A stretch of 64,000 nucleotides of DNA. Origin: Impatiens glandulifera (taxonomy: Eukaryota; Streptophyta; Magnoliopsida; Ericales; Balsaminaceae). The notes beneath the pieces were generated by a model. That model was not told the origin of the DNA. It saw nothing but the letters and a program-made list of their open reading frames with translations, and made no database searches. Below, in pieces: positions 11,652-22,439 of this stretch. The stretch covers positions 29,385,751 to 29,449,750 of the forward strand of contig NC_061867.1 in assembly GCF_907164915.1 (NCBI RefSeq), written 5' to 3'. Both the position numbers and the translations under genes were made by a program. Numbering within the stretch: position 1 is the first letter of the stretch; each line of letters begins with the position of its first letter.

Positions 11652-14193
11652 TGATAGGATCGGCATAATCGATAGAGACGGGGGTCTGGCTATTGATGAC
11701 AGATTAGGAAAAACGGTTTGATAGGATCGACGTAATCAATAGAGACGGAGGTCTGGCTATTGATGATGGCTTAGGAAAAACAGTTTGATAGAAATCCTGT
11801 TAGAGATTTAAATCACTTTCTATTCTACACAAACCCTTGCAAACTCTTGAACGATTCAAGTGCGGAAACGTTTGCTCAGGTTTGAAGCTAAGAACCAAAA
11901 ATAAGAAGATGACAGAATGTAAATGACACAGCAGTTTGTTTATGGATGTTCAGAGCAAACTCTCCAACGTCACCCCTTCTTCCAACCACAAGAAGAATAC
12001 ACTATACGTTTCTTAGAATCAAATACAGTTGCACGATTAGCTCACTGTTGAACAGAACAGACTCTGTTCAACTTACAATATAATGAAGTATATCACTCAG
12101 CTAACACAATGATTTGATTCTAACTCTCTCTTGATAAACACACAATAAAGAAAGAAAGCAGCTCTTTCGTATATCAGTTTTTATATTTGCGTATGATTCT
12201 ATGATTATCGATAGATTGATGATTCATCCGTGGTCCTTGAAGATCTTTAAATAGGGAACATGTACCAACGGTCGAATCTTCCATAATGACACATGGAGAG
12301 CTTCTATTGGAACGCCTCCATAGTACACAGCAGACTCTAAGCACCAGGATCGTGGCCGTACCAATCTGGTAGTGCGCCAAATATTCTTCTAGGATATTCC
12401 TTCAAGAAATAAGTAGTGGGAAGAATATTTGCTTACGTGACATTAATCAATTGGTTGCAACTGACTGTCGTACTGATCTTCACTAGAAAGTGGAGTCGGA
12501 GTACCATACAGCTAGTTGATCGTGGGTAGACGAGTGCTAGTTTCAAGCAACTACTTAAGCATGGCATTAGACGTATTTCACTTAGACGACCTAGTCTAAT
12601 GAAATCAGATGCCCCCGTCTAATAGTAGGATCTATTAGACCACCTAGTTTAATGGGATTAGACGACACGTCTAATTATGGTTCCCTTCAGACTAATCTGA
12701 AGGAGTTAGACTACACGTCTAACTCTCGTACGTTAGACTGCACGTCTAACTAAGCATCCCTTCAGACTAATTTAAAGGAGTTAGACTGCACGTCTAACTT
12801 TCATACATTAGACTGTACGTCTAACTACGCATCCCTTCAAACTAATCTGAAAGATTTAGACTGCACTTCTAAATCTCATATGTTAGACTACGTCTTTTAG
12901 AATGCACGTCTAACTACGTCTGTTAGACTGCACGTCTAACTACGTATCCGTTAGACTACATGTATAACTACGTATCCGTTAGACTGCATGTCTAACTACG
13001 TCTGTTAGACTGCACGTCTAACTACGTATCCGTTAAACTACACGTTTAATTACGTATCCGTTAGACTACACGTCTAACTACGACTGTTAGACTGCACGTC
13101 TAACTACGTCTGTTAGACTGCACGTCTAACTACGTCTGTTAGACTGCATGTCTAACTACGTCTGTTAGACTGCACGTCTAACTACGTCTGTTAGAATGCA
13201 CGTCTAACTACGTATTCGTTAGACTGCACGTCTAACTACATATTCGTTAGACTGCACGTCTAACTACGTATTCATTAGTTTGCACGTCTAACTACGTATC
13301 CGTTAGACTGCACGTCTAACTACGTATCCCTTAGACTACACGTCTAACTACGTATCCGTTAGACTGCACATCTAACTACGTATCCGTTAGACTACACGTC
13401 TAACTACGTTTGTTAGACTGCACGTCTAACTACGTATCCGTTAGACTACATGTATAACTACGTATCCGTTAGACTGCATGTCTAACTACGTCTGTTAGAC
13501 TGCACGTCTAACTACGTATCCGTTAAACTGCACGTTTAATTACGTATCCGTTAGACTGCACGTCTAACTACGACTGTTAGACTGCACGTCTAACTACGTC
13601 TGTTAGACTGCACGTCTAACTACGTCTGTTAGACTGCACGTCTAACTACGTCTGTTAGACTGCACGTCTAACTACGTCTGTTAGACTGCACGTCTAACTA
13701 CGTATGTTAGACTGCACGTCTAACTACGTCTGTTAGACTGCACGTCTAACTACGTCTGTTAGACTGCACGTCTAACTACGTATTCGTTAGACTGCACGTC
13801 TAACTACGTATTCGTTAGTTTGCACGTCTAACTACGTATCCGTTAGACTGCACGTCTAACTACGTATCCGTTAGACTGCACGTCTAACTACGTATCCGTT
13901 AGACTGCACGTCTAACTACGTATCCGTTAGACTGCACGTCTAACTACGTATTCGTTAGACTGCACGTCTAACTACGTATCCGTTAGACTGCACGTCTAAC
14001 TACGTATCCGTTAGACTGCACGTCTAACTACGTATCCGTTAGACTGCACGTCTAACTACGTATCCGTTAGACTGCACGTCTAACTACGTCTGTTAGACTG
14101 CACGTCTAACTACGTCTGTTTTAAACACACTCATCATCAAAATTCCAATATTTAAAGTACTTTGACACTTAGTCAAAATAATTTGACCTAACA
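11652..14193 (-). mobile_element. Solo copia LTR (minus strand) with palindrome array, 2542 bp
   Basis: It runs from TGTTAGGTCAAATTATTTTG (14193 downward) to CCGATCCTATCA (11652), the same ends as the LTRs of elements 2 and 3. A perfect 5-bp target duplication AGTTC flanks it (11647-11651 and 14194-14198). The interrupted host reads as a gypsy LTR relic that matches the uninterrupted copy near 45.86 kb, confirming the insertion. No internal region is attached, so it is a solo LTR, normally produced by LTR-LTR recombination. The last 67 bp are tandemly duplicated (11652-11718 and 11719-11785). The U5 side contains the conserved GGAG...CTC hairpin block found in the sister LTRs. Confidence 0.85.
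12640..14115. repeat. Palindromic minisatellite array within the solo LTR
   Basis: About 45-50 head-to-tail units of 26 or 28 bp. The core is an inverted repeat GTTAGAC-TGCAC-GTCTAAC and the spacer is TACGTCT or TACGTATCC. The units from about 12.9 kb are the most regular. A higher-order repeat is visible: variants such as TTAGACTACATGTATAACTA recur at 12951 and 13441, and CGACTGTTAG at 13081 and 13571, both exactly 490 bp apart. The array occupies the U3 side of the LTR. Confidence 0.9.
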
Positions 14194-14427
14194 AGTTCCT
14201 TTACGAGGAATCGTTGTAGCTTAACACGTGTTGAGTGATGCATGACAATACGGGGGAATTCCGGAGGGCTCGAGGTTCAATGCATTTCAATCTAGTTTGC
14301 GTGTCATGAATCCTTTTAAAATAATAGATTATTTTTAAACAGTTTTGACAATATATAGGAGCTTTAAAAATTAACTATCTAAAAGTAATTAATTTTATTT
14401 AAATTCTAATAGTATGGGGATTTGACT
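14194..14427. mobile_element. Gypsy-type LTR relic (copy 3), right part
   Basis: The sequence AGCTTAACACGTGTTGAGTGAT and the CGGGGGAATTCC that follows match 45.90-45.95 kb. The left part of this relic (at least GTAACCCCTAGAAATAGTTC, ending 11651) lies on the other side of the solo copia LTR, giving a continuous match to GTAACCC...AAATAGTTCCC at about 45.86 kb. It has no coding content. Confidence 0.6.
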
Positions 14428-15458
14428 TGCAGTCTAACGTATGAGAGTTAGACGTGTAGTCTAACTCCTTCAGATTAGTCTGAAGGGAACCGTAATTAGA
14501 CGTGTCGTCTAATCCCATTAGACCAGGTGGTCTAATGGATCTTGCTATTAGACGTGGGCGTCTAATTTCATTAGACGAGGTCGTCTAAGTGAAATACGTC
14601 TAATTCCACACTTAAAAAGTTGCTTGAAGCTAGCATACGTCTACCCACGATCAACTAGCTGTATGCTACTCCTGCACAACTTTCCAGTGAAGATCAGTAC
14701 GACATCCAGTTTCAACCAATTGATTAATCCCACATAAGCAAATATTCTTCCCACTACTTGTTTTTGCAGGAATATCTTAGAAGAATATTTGATACACTAC
14801 CAGATTGGTACGGCCACGATCGGTGCTCAGAGTCTGTTGTGTACTATGGAGGCTTTCCAATGGAAGCTCGCCACGTATCATTATCGAAGATTCGACCGTT
14901 GGTACCTGCTCCCTATTTAAAGATCTTCAAAGACAACAGAAGAACTGGCGGACACAATTGCTGAATACTGAGAAATACGCATACGAGAGATCTACTGAAT
15001 TTACAATCTTTAGAGCTACTTTCTTGTTTTACTGTGTATTTATCAAGATATAGTTAGAATCAAAGCATTGTTTTAGCTGAGTGATATACTTCATCATATT
15101 GTAAGTTGAACATAGTCTGTTCTGTTCAACAGTGAGCTAATCGTGCGACTGTATTTGATTATAAGAAAGTTATAGTGAATCCTTCTGGTAGTTGGAAGAA
15201 TGGGTGACGTAAGAGAGTTTGCTCCGAACATCCATAAACAAACTGCTGTGTCATTCTTATTCTGTCATCTTCTCATTCTTAGTTCTTAGCTTCAAACCTT
15301 AACAAACGTTTCCGCACTTGAATCGTTCAAGAGTTTGCAAAGGTTTGTGGTAAATAGAAAGTGATTTAAATCCTTAACATGATTTCTATCTAACTATTTT
15401 TCTTAAGCCATCATCAATAGTCAGACCCCCGTCTCTATTGGTGTTGCCGATTCTATCA
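14428..15458 (+). mobile_element. Partial copia LTR, plus strand, inverted relative to the solo LTR
   Basis: From about 14428 (TGCAGTCTAACG) to TTCTATCA at 15458 the sequence is the plus-strand counterpart of 11652-12740. It includes several TTAGAC/GTCTAA palindromes, a TATA-like CTATTTAAAG near 14913, and the GTGACGTAAGAGAGTTTGCT block. The U3 end with the long array is absent, so it is 5'-truncated. No target duplication was found. It forms an inverted repeat of about 1 kb with the solo LTR. Confidence 0.7.
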
Positions 15459-15659
15459 AAATAAAAATATATTTTTCAATATATTTTTTTTTAAATTTCA
15501 ATTTAATATAATATATTTTGACTTATTTTCGCATCACTTAGTCAACATTTTTTTTCAGATTCGAATTTTTAATTATGACTTTAAAATTTTAATAAAAATA
15601 ATAAAATAAATCAAAATTAAGTAATTAAATAAGAAAATATTAAATGAGATTATCTTAGA

Positions 15660-16086
15660 GGTGAGCATTTGCCGGATTAATTTGAACCAATTTGAATTAC
15701 AAAATTTGATTAAATATTTTGGTTTGGATTAAATTCGGATTGAATTAAATTTGGATTTAGTTTAATTAGGATTGAATTTGAATAATCCAATTAATCCAAA
15801 ATAATTTGAATTAAAATATATAATATACTTAATTCACTTTTCATTTTTTTAATTAAATACAAATAAAATAAATGAATTAATTATAAAAAATTATTATTAA
15901 AAATTTCAATTTCACATTAAAAAAAAACATTAATATATATATATATATATATTAGTTTGTATTGTCCAAACTATATTTAATCCAATTCATATCCGATCTG
16001 AATTAATTAGTAAATGGTTTGGATTAATTTAGTTTGGATTTAATTCAGATCGGACATAACTGATCGGTTTTACCCTTTTGCTCACC
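15660..16086. mobile_element. Non-autonomous hAT-like MITE
   Basis: The termini GGTGAGCATTTG and its counterpart TTTTGCTCACC form short inverted repeats. The interior is AT-rich with repeated GGATTAAATT/AATTTGGATT subterminal words and a (TA)n run at about 15940. There is no coding capacity. Superfamily assignment is tentative because an 8-bp target duplication was not confirmed. Confidence 0.45.
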
Positions 16087-16900
16087 CTTGAGCATAAATA
16101 GTCAACACCTCAAACTACACGGGAGCATATATTTTTCGGTTCTCGGGGTATATATGGGAGAATCGATACGTTTATCTCTTGCGATAGTCATCGGGACAGC
16201 CGCTCAAGTGAGCATGAACGGTGATTTAAACACCTTAACCTATATGTTAGCATATATTTTTCATATTATACATACATGTATAGATTTTTTTTGAAACCTT
16301 GAGTCTAGTTCTCTCTATTCTCCTGTACAAAGGGGAATGAAACGTCCTTTCTCAAATTTTGGCTTTGACTTGGCTTTTGGGGGTTTATTCCAGTTCTTTT
16401 TTCAAAAGATTTCCATGAGGGTTAATTTTCTAGATAATTGCGTAGCACAAAAATGAGTTTATTAAGGATACCCATCGATTAGAGTTTTATGGAAACTCGT
16501 GGTCATATTCAGGAGATTAATCACTTTTTTAATTAATAAAGCTGCTCTTGGCTTTTACCCCTACTTATTTCTTAAAATCCTTATCATCGGTTGGTGGATA
16601 GAACCAAGGTTCCTACGGTCTTTTGACTTTCTGTGAGACAAAACTAGGAAAAGTTATTCCTTTATTTTATTTTATTTTTGAGATCGAACCTATATATAGG
16701 CTGCCTAGGTATCTTCCTTTTTTTCTTGACACATTTTCTTTTTATTACTTTGGAAGAATTAGGTCTCACGTAGTTCTCCATTGATCGTGATATAATTGTT
16801 CAAAACTAGAGGTCGATTAGTCCATTCGAGACTGGGACTAAACCCGTTTTAGTCCTAGTAAGAATGTAAGCCGTCATAGTCTTGGTAAGGCTTGATTGTG
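16087..16900. other. 3' part of the degraded gypsy element, no ORF recognised
   Basis: This lies downstream (minus strand) of the gypsy integrase relic and presumably held the end of pol and untranslated sequence. Frames are broken and no LTR boundary, polypurine tract or motif could be identified. Confidence 0.3.
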
Positions 16901-18316
16901 AGCCGTCATTTACATGGGTTGATATTACACATAATACTTCTTTAGTGTGTCTAGATTCCTTGAGAAATAAACTCTTCACCTTCAACTGTAGATAGGCGAA
17001 CTACACCTCCAAAGAGGATTTTTTTAATTAGGAAGGGTTCTTCCAATCGTGGTCGGAAATTAGTCCTAGGGCCTAACAATTCTCGGGGTTTTTTAACAAT
17101 AAATCACCTTCTTTTAGGTTCTTGAGCTTGATATTTCTATTAAAGGTATCAACTATTCGTTTATAGTAAACCTAGGTTTTTCATAACACATCCAACCTGT
17201 GGTCTTCCATTAAAGTCAATTGGTCATATCGAGAATTTACCCAGACTTCTTCAATAACGTGGGACTCCAAAAGGACTCTCAATGTATGTATTTTAATATT
17301 AATGGGTTGTACGACATCCATACTGTACAATAGAGAATAAAGAGTTTTATCTTTCGATGCCCAAGCAATAGTATGATATCCCCACAAGGAAAATGGAAAC
17401 TTATCATTTCAATCCTTATATGTGCTTGTCATCTTTTTGATGATCCTAATCACATCTTTTTTTGCCGGTTCGACCGCGCCATTAGTTTAGAGCCGATAGG
17501 CTATGATTTGTGGTGTTCAATTTTAAACTCTTTGAGTAATGATAAAACCTTTCCCTGAAAGTGTCTCCCCTTATCTGAAATAATGGCATGAGATACACCG
17601 TATTTGGAGATGATATTGATGCGGATAAACTTTACCACTTGATTAAATTTCAGAGTCTTATAAGATGCTGCCTCGACCCATTTAGTAAAAAAGTCGATGG
17701 GTACGAGTATGAACTCATGTCCATTTGACACATGGGGATAAATTTTCTCAATGACGTCAATGTCCCATATAGAAAATGTCCATGGTGATGTCATATTATA
17801 AAGCAAAGATGTTGGGGTATGTTTTAGATGATCATAAATCTGACATTGGTGACAATATTTTACATAGTTGACACATTCATGTTCCATATTTTATAAATAA
17901 TACCTGAGACAGAGTATTTTCTTGGCAAGGGCTAGTCCATTCATATGTGGACCACATATTCTGGTGTGTACTTCCTCTATGATCCTTCGTGCTTCGTGAC
18001 CGTCAACAAAGAGCATGTTTTTACCATCAAAAGATCGTGTATAATGACAATTTTATCCCAAATTGGATGATTGCTCGTTCAAAAGTCTTCATAGCATTTT
18101 TCCAATCATGGTGTTCATCAATACTACTTTTGGTCAACTAATTTAACTGAAATTTAAAATTGGCTTGGTTGGCATTCAACTAAGCCATTTGGACCTCATA
18201 TTCCATAGGAGGAATAATCGTACAATTTACGCCTTCTTGGGCGTTGGGGTCATCAACGACTTCTAGTTGGGTTCTTGTCTACCTATTATCAACATTTTAA
18301 ATTCCTCATAGAGAGA
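16900..18316 (-). pseudogene. Ty3/gypsy integrase relic
   Basis: Minus strand. Zinc-finger remnant CHQCQIY (about 17850), catalytic core with WDIDVIE (first Asp), GHEFILVPIDFFTKWVEAAS, IISDKGRHF (second Asp) and, after a frameshift near 17500, TNGAVE (Glu), so all three D,D,E positions are visible but in different frames. The C-terminal part reads IHTLRVLLESHVIEEVWVN and YDQLTLMEDHRLDVL. This is the integrase type of plant Tat/Ogre-like gypsy elements. Sequence to 18316 continues upstream toward RNase H but is too broken to assign. Copia element 1 is inserted at 18321 and the reading resumes at 31372. Confidence 0.8.
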
Positions 18317-18321
18317 GGCTT

Positions 18322-18866
18322 TCTTGAAAGTATTGTTGTTGTGTGTATTGAGTTATTGTATTACATCATAGTGAGTGGTGTAACCGACGAGTAGTGATTA
18401 AGACTCGTTCGGCATTGTGTGAGTGTTGTAATATTCAAGTTAATGAAAATCCTTCTCATCATCTGAGAAGAAGGGGTGACGTAGGAGAGTTTTCTCCGAA
18501 CATCCATAAAAAAAATCTTGTCTCGTGTTATTTTCTTTATCTTCGGCTTACTCACTCTAAACCGAACTATCACTTACTTCAGACCAAACTGGAACATAAT
18601 CCTCTTCCTTAACCGAACCGGTCCCTCTCTCCTCTCTAACCGGCTCCTTATAAATATCATCCAAATCAAACTTTGAGTGTTGCTTCAAGCTGAAATAGAC
18701 ATTTCCGCCCTTGAACCCGGTTCAAGAGTCTGTGACAGCTTGTGCATGTTAAGAAGCGATTTTAGTCTATAACCGGACTATCACCAACTAGTGTGTGTAT
18801 TGTGTTGTAAGCGTTCACCCTCCAAACTGGAACCCCGGTCCTCCAAGGGTGATCCTAATCCTAACA
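18322..18866 (+). mobile_element. 5' LTR of copia element 1, lacking U3
   Basis: This 545-bp segment matches 30825-31366. It begins TCTTGAAAG, not TG, and lacks the TATA-containing part that precedes the matching sequence in the 3' copy (TATA at about 30706). It ends CCTAACA immediately before the PBS. It includes the conserved block GGGGTGACGTAGGAGAG and CCGAACATCCATAAA shared with the LTRs of elements 2 and 3. Confidence 0.7.
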
Positions 18867-18868
18867 AG

Positions 18869-18880
18869 TGGTATTAGAGC
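18869..18880 (+). promoter_or_regulatory. Primer binding site, element 1
   Basis: TGGTATTAGAGC directly after the 5' LTR, complementary to the 3' end of plant initiator methionine tRNA with one change from the usual TGGTATCAGAGC. Confidence 0.8.
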
Positions 18881-18911
18881 GAGGTTCTTAACACTCAAGC
18901 AACCGAAGAAG

Positions 18912-20318
18912 ATGGGAAGCATGACCCACTACGACAAGCCACCTATGCTAAACAGTGAAACGTTTAGTGGCTGGAAGAAACAGATGTATCTACATCTGAT
19001 TATGCTGGATGATGAGAGGAGCAGAGTTCTAAAGAAAGGACCGATAAGGATCAACAAGGAGATAGATGCATGGACAGCTGAAGATCGAAGAAGAAGTAAC
19101 CTGGAGAACCATTGCATGAGACACATCAACAAAGCTATAGACGACAACACACTCAACAAAATCTCAGATTGTTAAAATGCAAAGGAAGCCTGGGAATCGA
19201 TCATTCAGGTTCATGAAGGAAATGAAAGGACAAAAGAAAACAAAATCTTGGTGGCAACTCAAAAATATGAGAACATCAAGATGAAACCGGGAGAAAACAT
19301 GAAAGAATTCAGTAATCGGTTCACCAGTGTGGTCAACGAATTACAAACACTCGTAAAGAGATATGACAACCGGGAGATAATCATAAAAGCCTTAAGATCA
19401 TTGCCGAGCACATGGGATATCAATACCATGGTGATGAGGGAGTCAAGCAACCTCGGGCAGATGAAGCTGCACGACGTGTTTGAGGACCTGAAAGCATACG
19501 AGTTCGAGATAAAGTCTCGGATCAAAGACGAAGAATCAACGTCAACCGCAACCAGAGCTCTAGTTACATCGGTGGAACCAGTGGTCCGTGTATCAACCGC
19601 TCCAGCTCCCGTAAAAAACACTGACCAGATTAGTGAAGACGTGAGGGCGATGCTAGCACAGAAATTCGAGAGATTCATGAAGAAGAATCAATCACCATCG
19701 AACAACAATTTCAATTATAATTATGCCGATAAATCTAATAAAGAAATGTTATAATTGTGATGGTTTTGGTCATTTCAGGTCAGAGTGTAGGAAACCAAGG
19801 AGACGACCGAAAACCGGGAAACAACTATCAAAACAACAACTGTCAAGGTAACAACTACCAAGGAAACGACTACTGAAGGAATGACAACTAAAGAAACGAC
19901 AACCAGCAAACCGATGAAGGAAAAGAAATTCCAAAGGCACTCATCGCATCCGACGGTGGAAGCGACTGGGCATACTCCGACAACGAAAATGATGAAGAAA
20001 GAGTCACCTGCTTCATGGCAAATGAAGAAGAGTTATTTGATTTTTCCTCTGATAAATTTACTAAAGAAGATTTAGTTACTGCACTCAACGAAATGGTTGC
20101 TGAGTTCAGAAACACATCTACTTATATACCGACCCGGTCAGAACATGAAATCGGAGAGTCAAGTGGTACCGCTGGTGAGCCATGCGAAACCACAGTCTAT
20201 GAACCGACTGGACTATCCTTAGAAAATGAGGAGACAGTTCAACCGGTAACTAAAGAGGATGAAGGAACAAAATACATTACGGCTGCTTGGGAAAGATCCC
20301 GTGAAGCCGTAAACTAGA
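18912..20318 (+). pseudogene. Copia gag, element 1
   Basis: Capsid-type polyprotein of the UBN2/Retrotran_gag family. The start ATG opens MGSMTHYDKPPML. An in-frame TAA (19173-19175) is followed in the same frame by the helical core NERTKENKILVATQKYENIK and MKPGENMKEFSNRFTSVVNE. A frameshift near 19746 precedes the zinc knuckle CYNCDGFGHFRSEC (19753-19794, C-X2-C-X4-H-X4-C). A further frame carries the C-terminal acidic part, including KEDLVTALNEMVAEF, ending at TAG about 20318. The protein would package element RNA in cytoplasmic particles. Several changes make it non-functional. Confidence 0.8.
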
Positions 20319-20779
20319 TGTGCAAATATAACAGACATCCTAAATGTAAATTTGGTATTGGATACAAAGATAACAAATCCGCCAAATAAAACAACTCTAA
20401 CGGGATGAAACTCACAAAAGACAATCTTCCTTTCGTAAGATTTGTCAAGAGCTCATCAACCAACATTGAGACAGAAACTGTCCTAAAACCGGAACTAAAA
20501 TATGTAAGTCCAACCGATTCGGAGAAATGGTTTCATCCCGAGAGAAGGAAAGCCAACCGGTCAAGAGACAAACAAACCAAAACACGTTCATCCAAAAGTA
20601 ATCACAACAACATAAGACAATTTTAGGCAAACCGCAAGAGGTTAAGCGAAACACTATTAGAACTATTACCGGGAAAGTGATCCGACTTATGAAAAGTCTG
20701 GATCCCAAAGGGACTAATCAACCACGGACTCAACTGAATGTGGGTACCAGAAAGGTGTAAATATTTATTTTTTGCAGGT

Positions 20780-21190
20780 TAAGAGAAGCAACCGGCTAAG
20801 AAACTCGGAATGGTACCTGGACAGCGGATGTTCAAGATACATGATCGGGAACAGCGAATTGCTAACCGACATCATTATGATACCAGAGCAATAATCACAT
20901 TTGGTGACAACACAAAAGGTAGAACCGTGGGAAAGGGGAAGATTGTCCATGGTAACCTATCTATAAATAATGTATTGTTAGTAGAGAACTTGCATTTCAA
21001 CTTGTTAAGAATTAGTCAAATGTGTGATATAGGGTACACGGTTGAATTTTATAAAAATGCATGCTTAGTTAAAAATCATCAAGGTGATACATTACTAACC
21101 GGAAACCGGATTGGAAACATTTACAAAGTTGATTGGAAAACTAAGATTGAAAACCCCGTATGCATAATAGCTGAAAATGATCCAAACTAG
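20780..21190 (+). pseudogene. Copia protease and integrase N-terminal linker, element 1
   Basis: The aspartic protease active site is visible as WYLDSGCSRYMIGN (from about 20806), with the catalytic Asp-Ser-Gly intact. After a frame change the protease body reads ITFGDNTKGRTVGKGKIVHG, then NLSINNVLLVENLHFNLLRI. A TAG at 21188-21190 separates it from the integrase. In this superfamily the protease cleaves the Gag-Pol precursor. Confidence 0.75.
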
Positions 21191-22100
21191 CTTTGGCACA
21201 AACGACTAAACCATATGAACTTTAAAACAATAAATTTCATATGCTCTAAGGAATTAGTTCATGGTTTTCTAAACGTCAAATTTTCAATAGACAAAGTATG
21301 TGCTGCATGTCAAATGGGTAAACAAATAAAATCATCTTTCAAAAGCAAGGGAAATTACCAATCCGAACGATGTTTAGAACTTTTGCATATGGATTTGTTT
21401 GGTCCGGTTAGGGTAACAAGTCTAGGAGGCATGCAATATACTATGGTAGTAGTTGATGATTATTCTAAATTTACTTGGGTAACATTTTTGGCTTCTAAAA
21501 ATCAAGCTACACCGAACCTGATTAAACTGATGTTAAGGATACAAAATGAAAAGTCTATTCGAGTAAACAAAATCAGGAGAGATAAAGGAACCGAATTTAC
21601 AAACAGTAATTTAACTACTTTTCTTAATGATTTCGGTAATAGGCACGAGTTGTCTAGTTCCAGAAATCCTCAACAAAACGGCCTGGCTGAGAGAAGAAAC
21701 CGAATCTCAAGGAAGCCGCAAGGTCAATGATAGCCGATTCGGGTGTTGCTCAAAAATTTTGGGCTGAGGCTATCAACACCGCTTGTTATACTCAAAACCG
21801 CTCCCTAGTCACTAAACGATTTTATAAAACTCCTTTTGAAATAGACTATGACAAAATTCCTAACATCCGGTATTTTAGGATCTTTGGTAGTAAATGTTAT
21901 GTTCACATCAACGGCAAAACTTATTTGACCGCATTTGATGCTAAATCCGATGAAGGAATAATGTTGGGATATTCAATCGTAAGTAAAGCATATAGAGTTT
22001 ATAACACTAGAACTTTAACGGTTGAAGAAACTTCTCACGTTGTTTTTGATGAATCGGTTGAACGAAATACTACATTACCCTTCAACCTTCACAACAGAAT
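21191..22100 (+). pseudogene. Copia integrase, element 1
   Basis: An HHCC zinc finger (LWHKRLNHMNF ... CAACQMGK) is followed by the catalytic core with LHMDLFGPV (Asp), RRDKGTEFTN (Asp) and [11 protein letters not shown] (Glu), so the D,D35E triad is present. A TGA at about 21728 and a frame change break it before the C-terminal part ([20 protein letters not shown] and the GKxY-type region that follows), which continues directly into RT. Confidence 0.8.
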
Positions 22101-22439
22101 GGAAAATTTCAATATTTATTCTAATGATGAAGATGAGGGTCCGGTTTATAGACGGTTTGTCAATGATCAAGCGGTTGATGCTGAACCTCATCCTAATCAA
22201 GCTGCTTTACCGCAGAAAGTTGACTCTTCAGTTTCAACTGAAGAAATCTGTCGGTCTGAATCTACTCAGCCTACCGATCAGTCTAACCTTGATCAGCCAA
22301 CCGAACGCTTGGAAGACACGTCTCGGATAAACCTCAGAAGGAATAAAAATCATCCTTTTGAACTAGTAATATGTAACATCTCATCACCCGTCCGAACTAG
22401 GCGACAAAATTTGGAACAGTATGAAAACTCAGCTTTCAT

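Noticed and set aside
12640..14115. CRISPR-like regular array of palindromic repeats
   Set aside because: Spacers are not unique (mostly TACGTCT or TACGTATCC), units grade into each other, no cas genes are present, and the array lies inside a plant LTR. It is a minisatellite.
14758..15053. Plus-strand ORFs of 68 and 82 codons
   Set aside because: Located in U3/R of an LTR fragment; similar frames appear in sister LTRs (12174-12380, 50391-50667) only because the LTRs are homologous.
14428..15458. Interpretation of 11652-15458 as one complete copia element with two LTRs
   Set aside because: The two LTRs are in opposite orientation, there is no PBS or coding region between them, and the solo LTR has its own perfect target duplication.
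19259..19678. 139-codon minus-strand ORF
   Set aside because: Antisense shadow of the element 1 gag, which has recognisable motifs.
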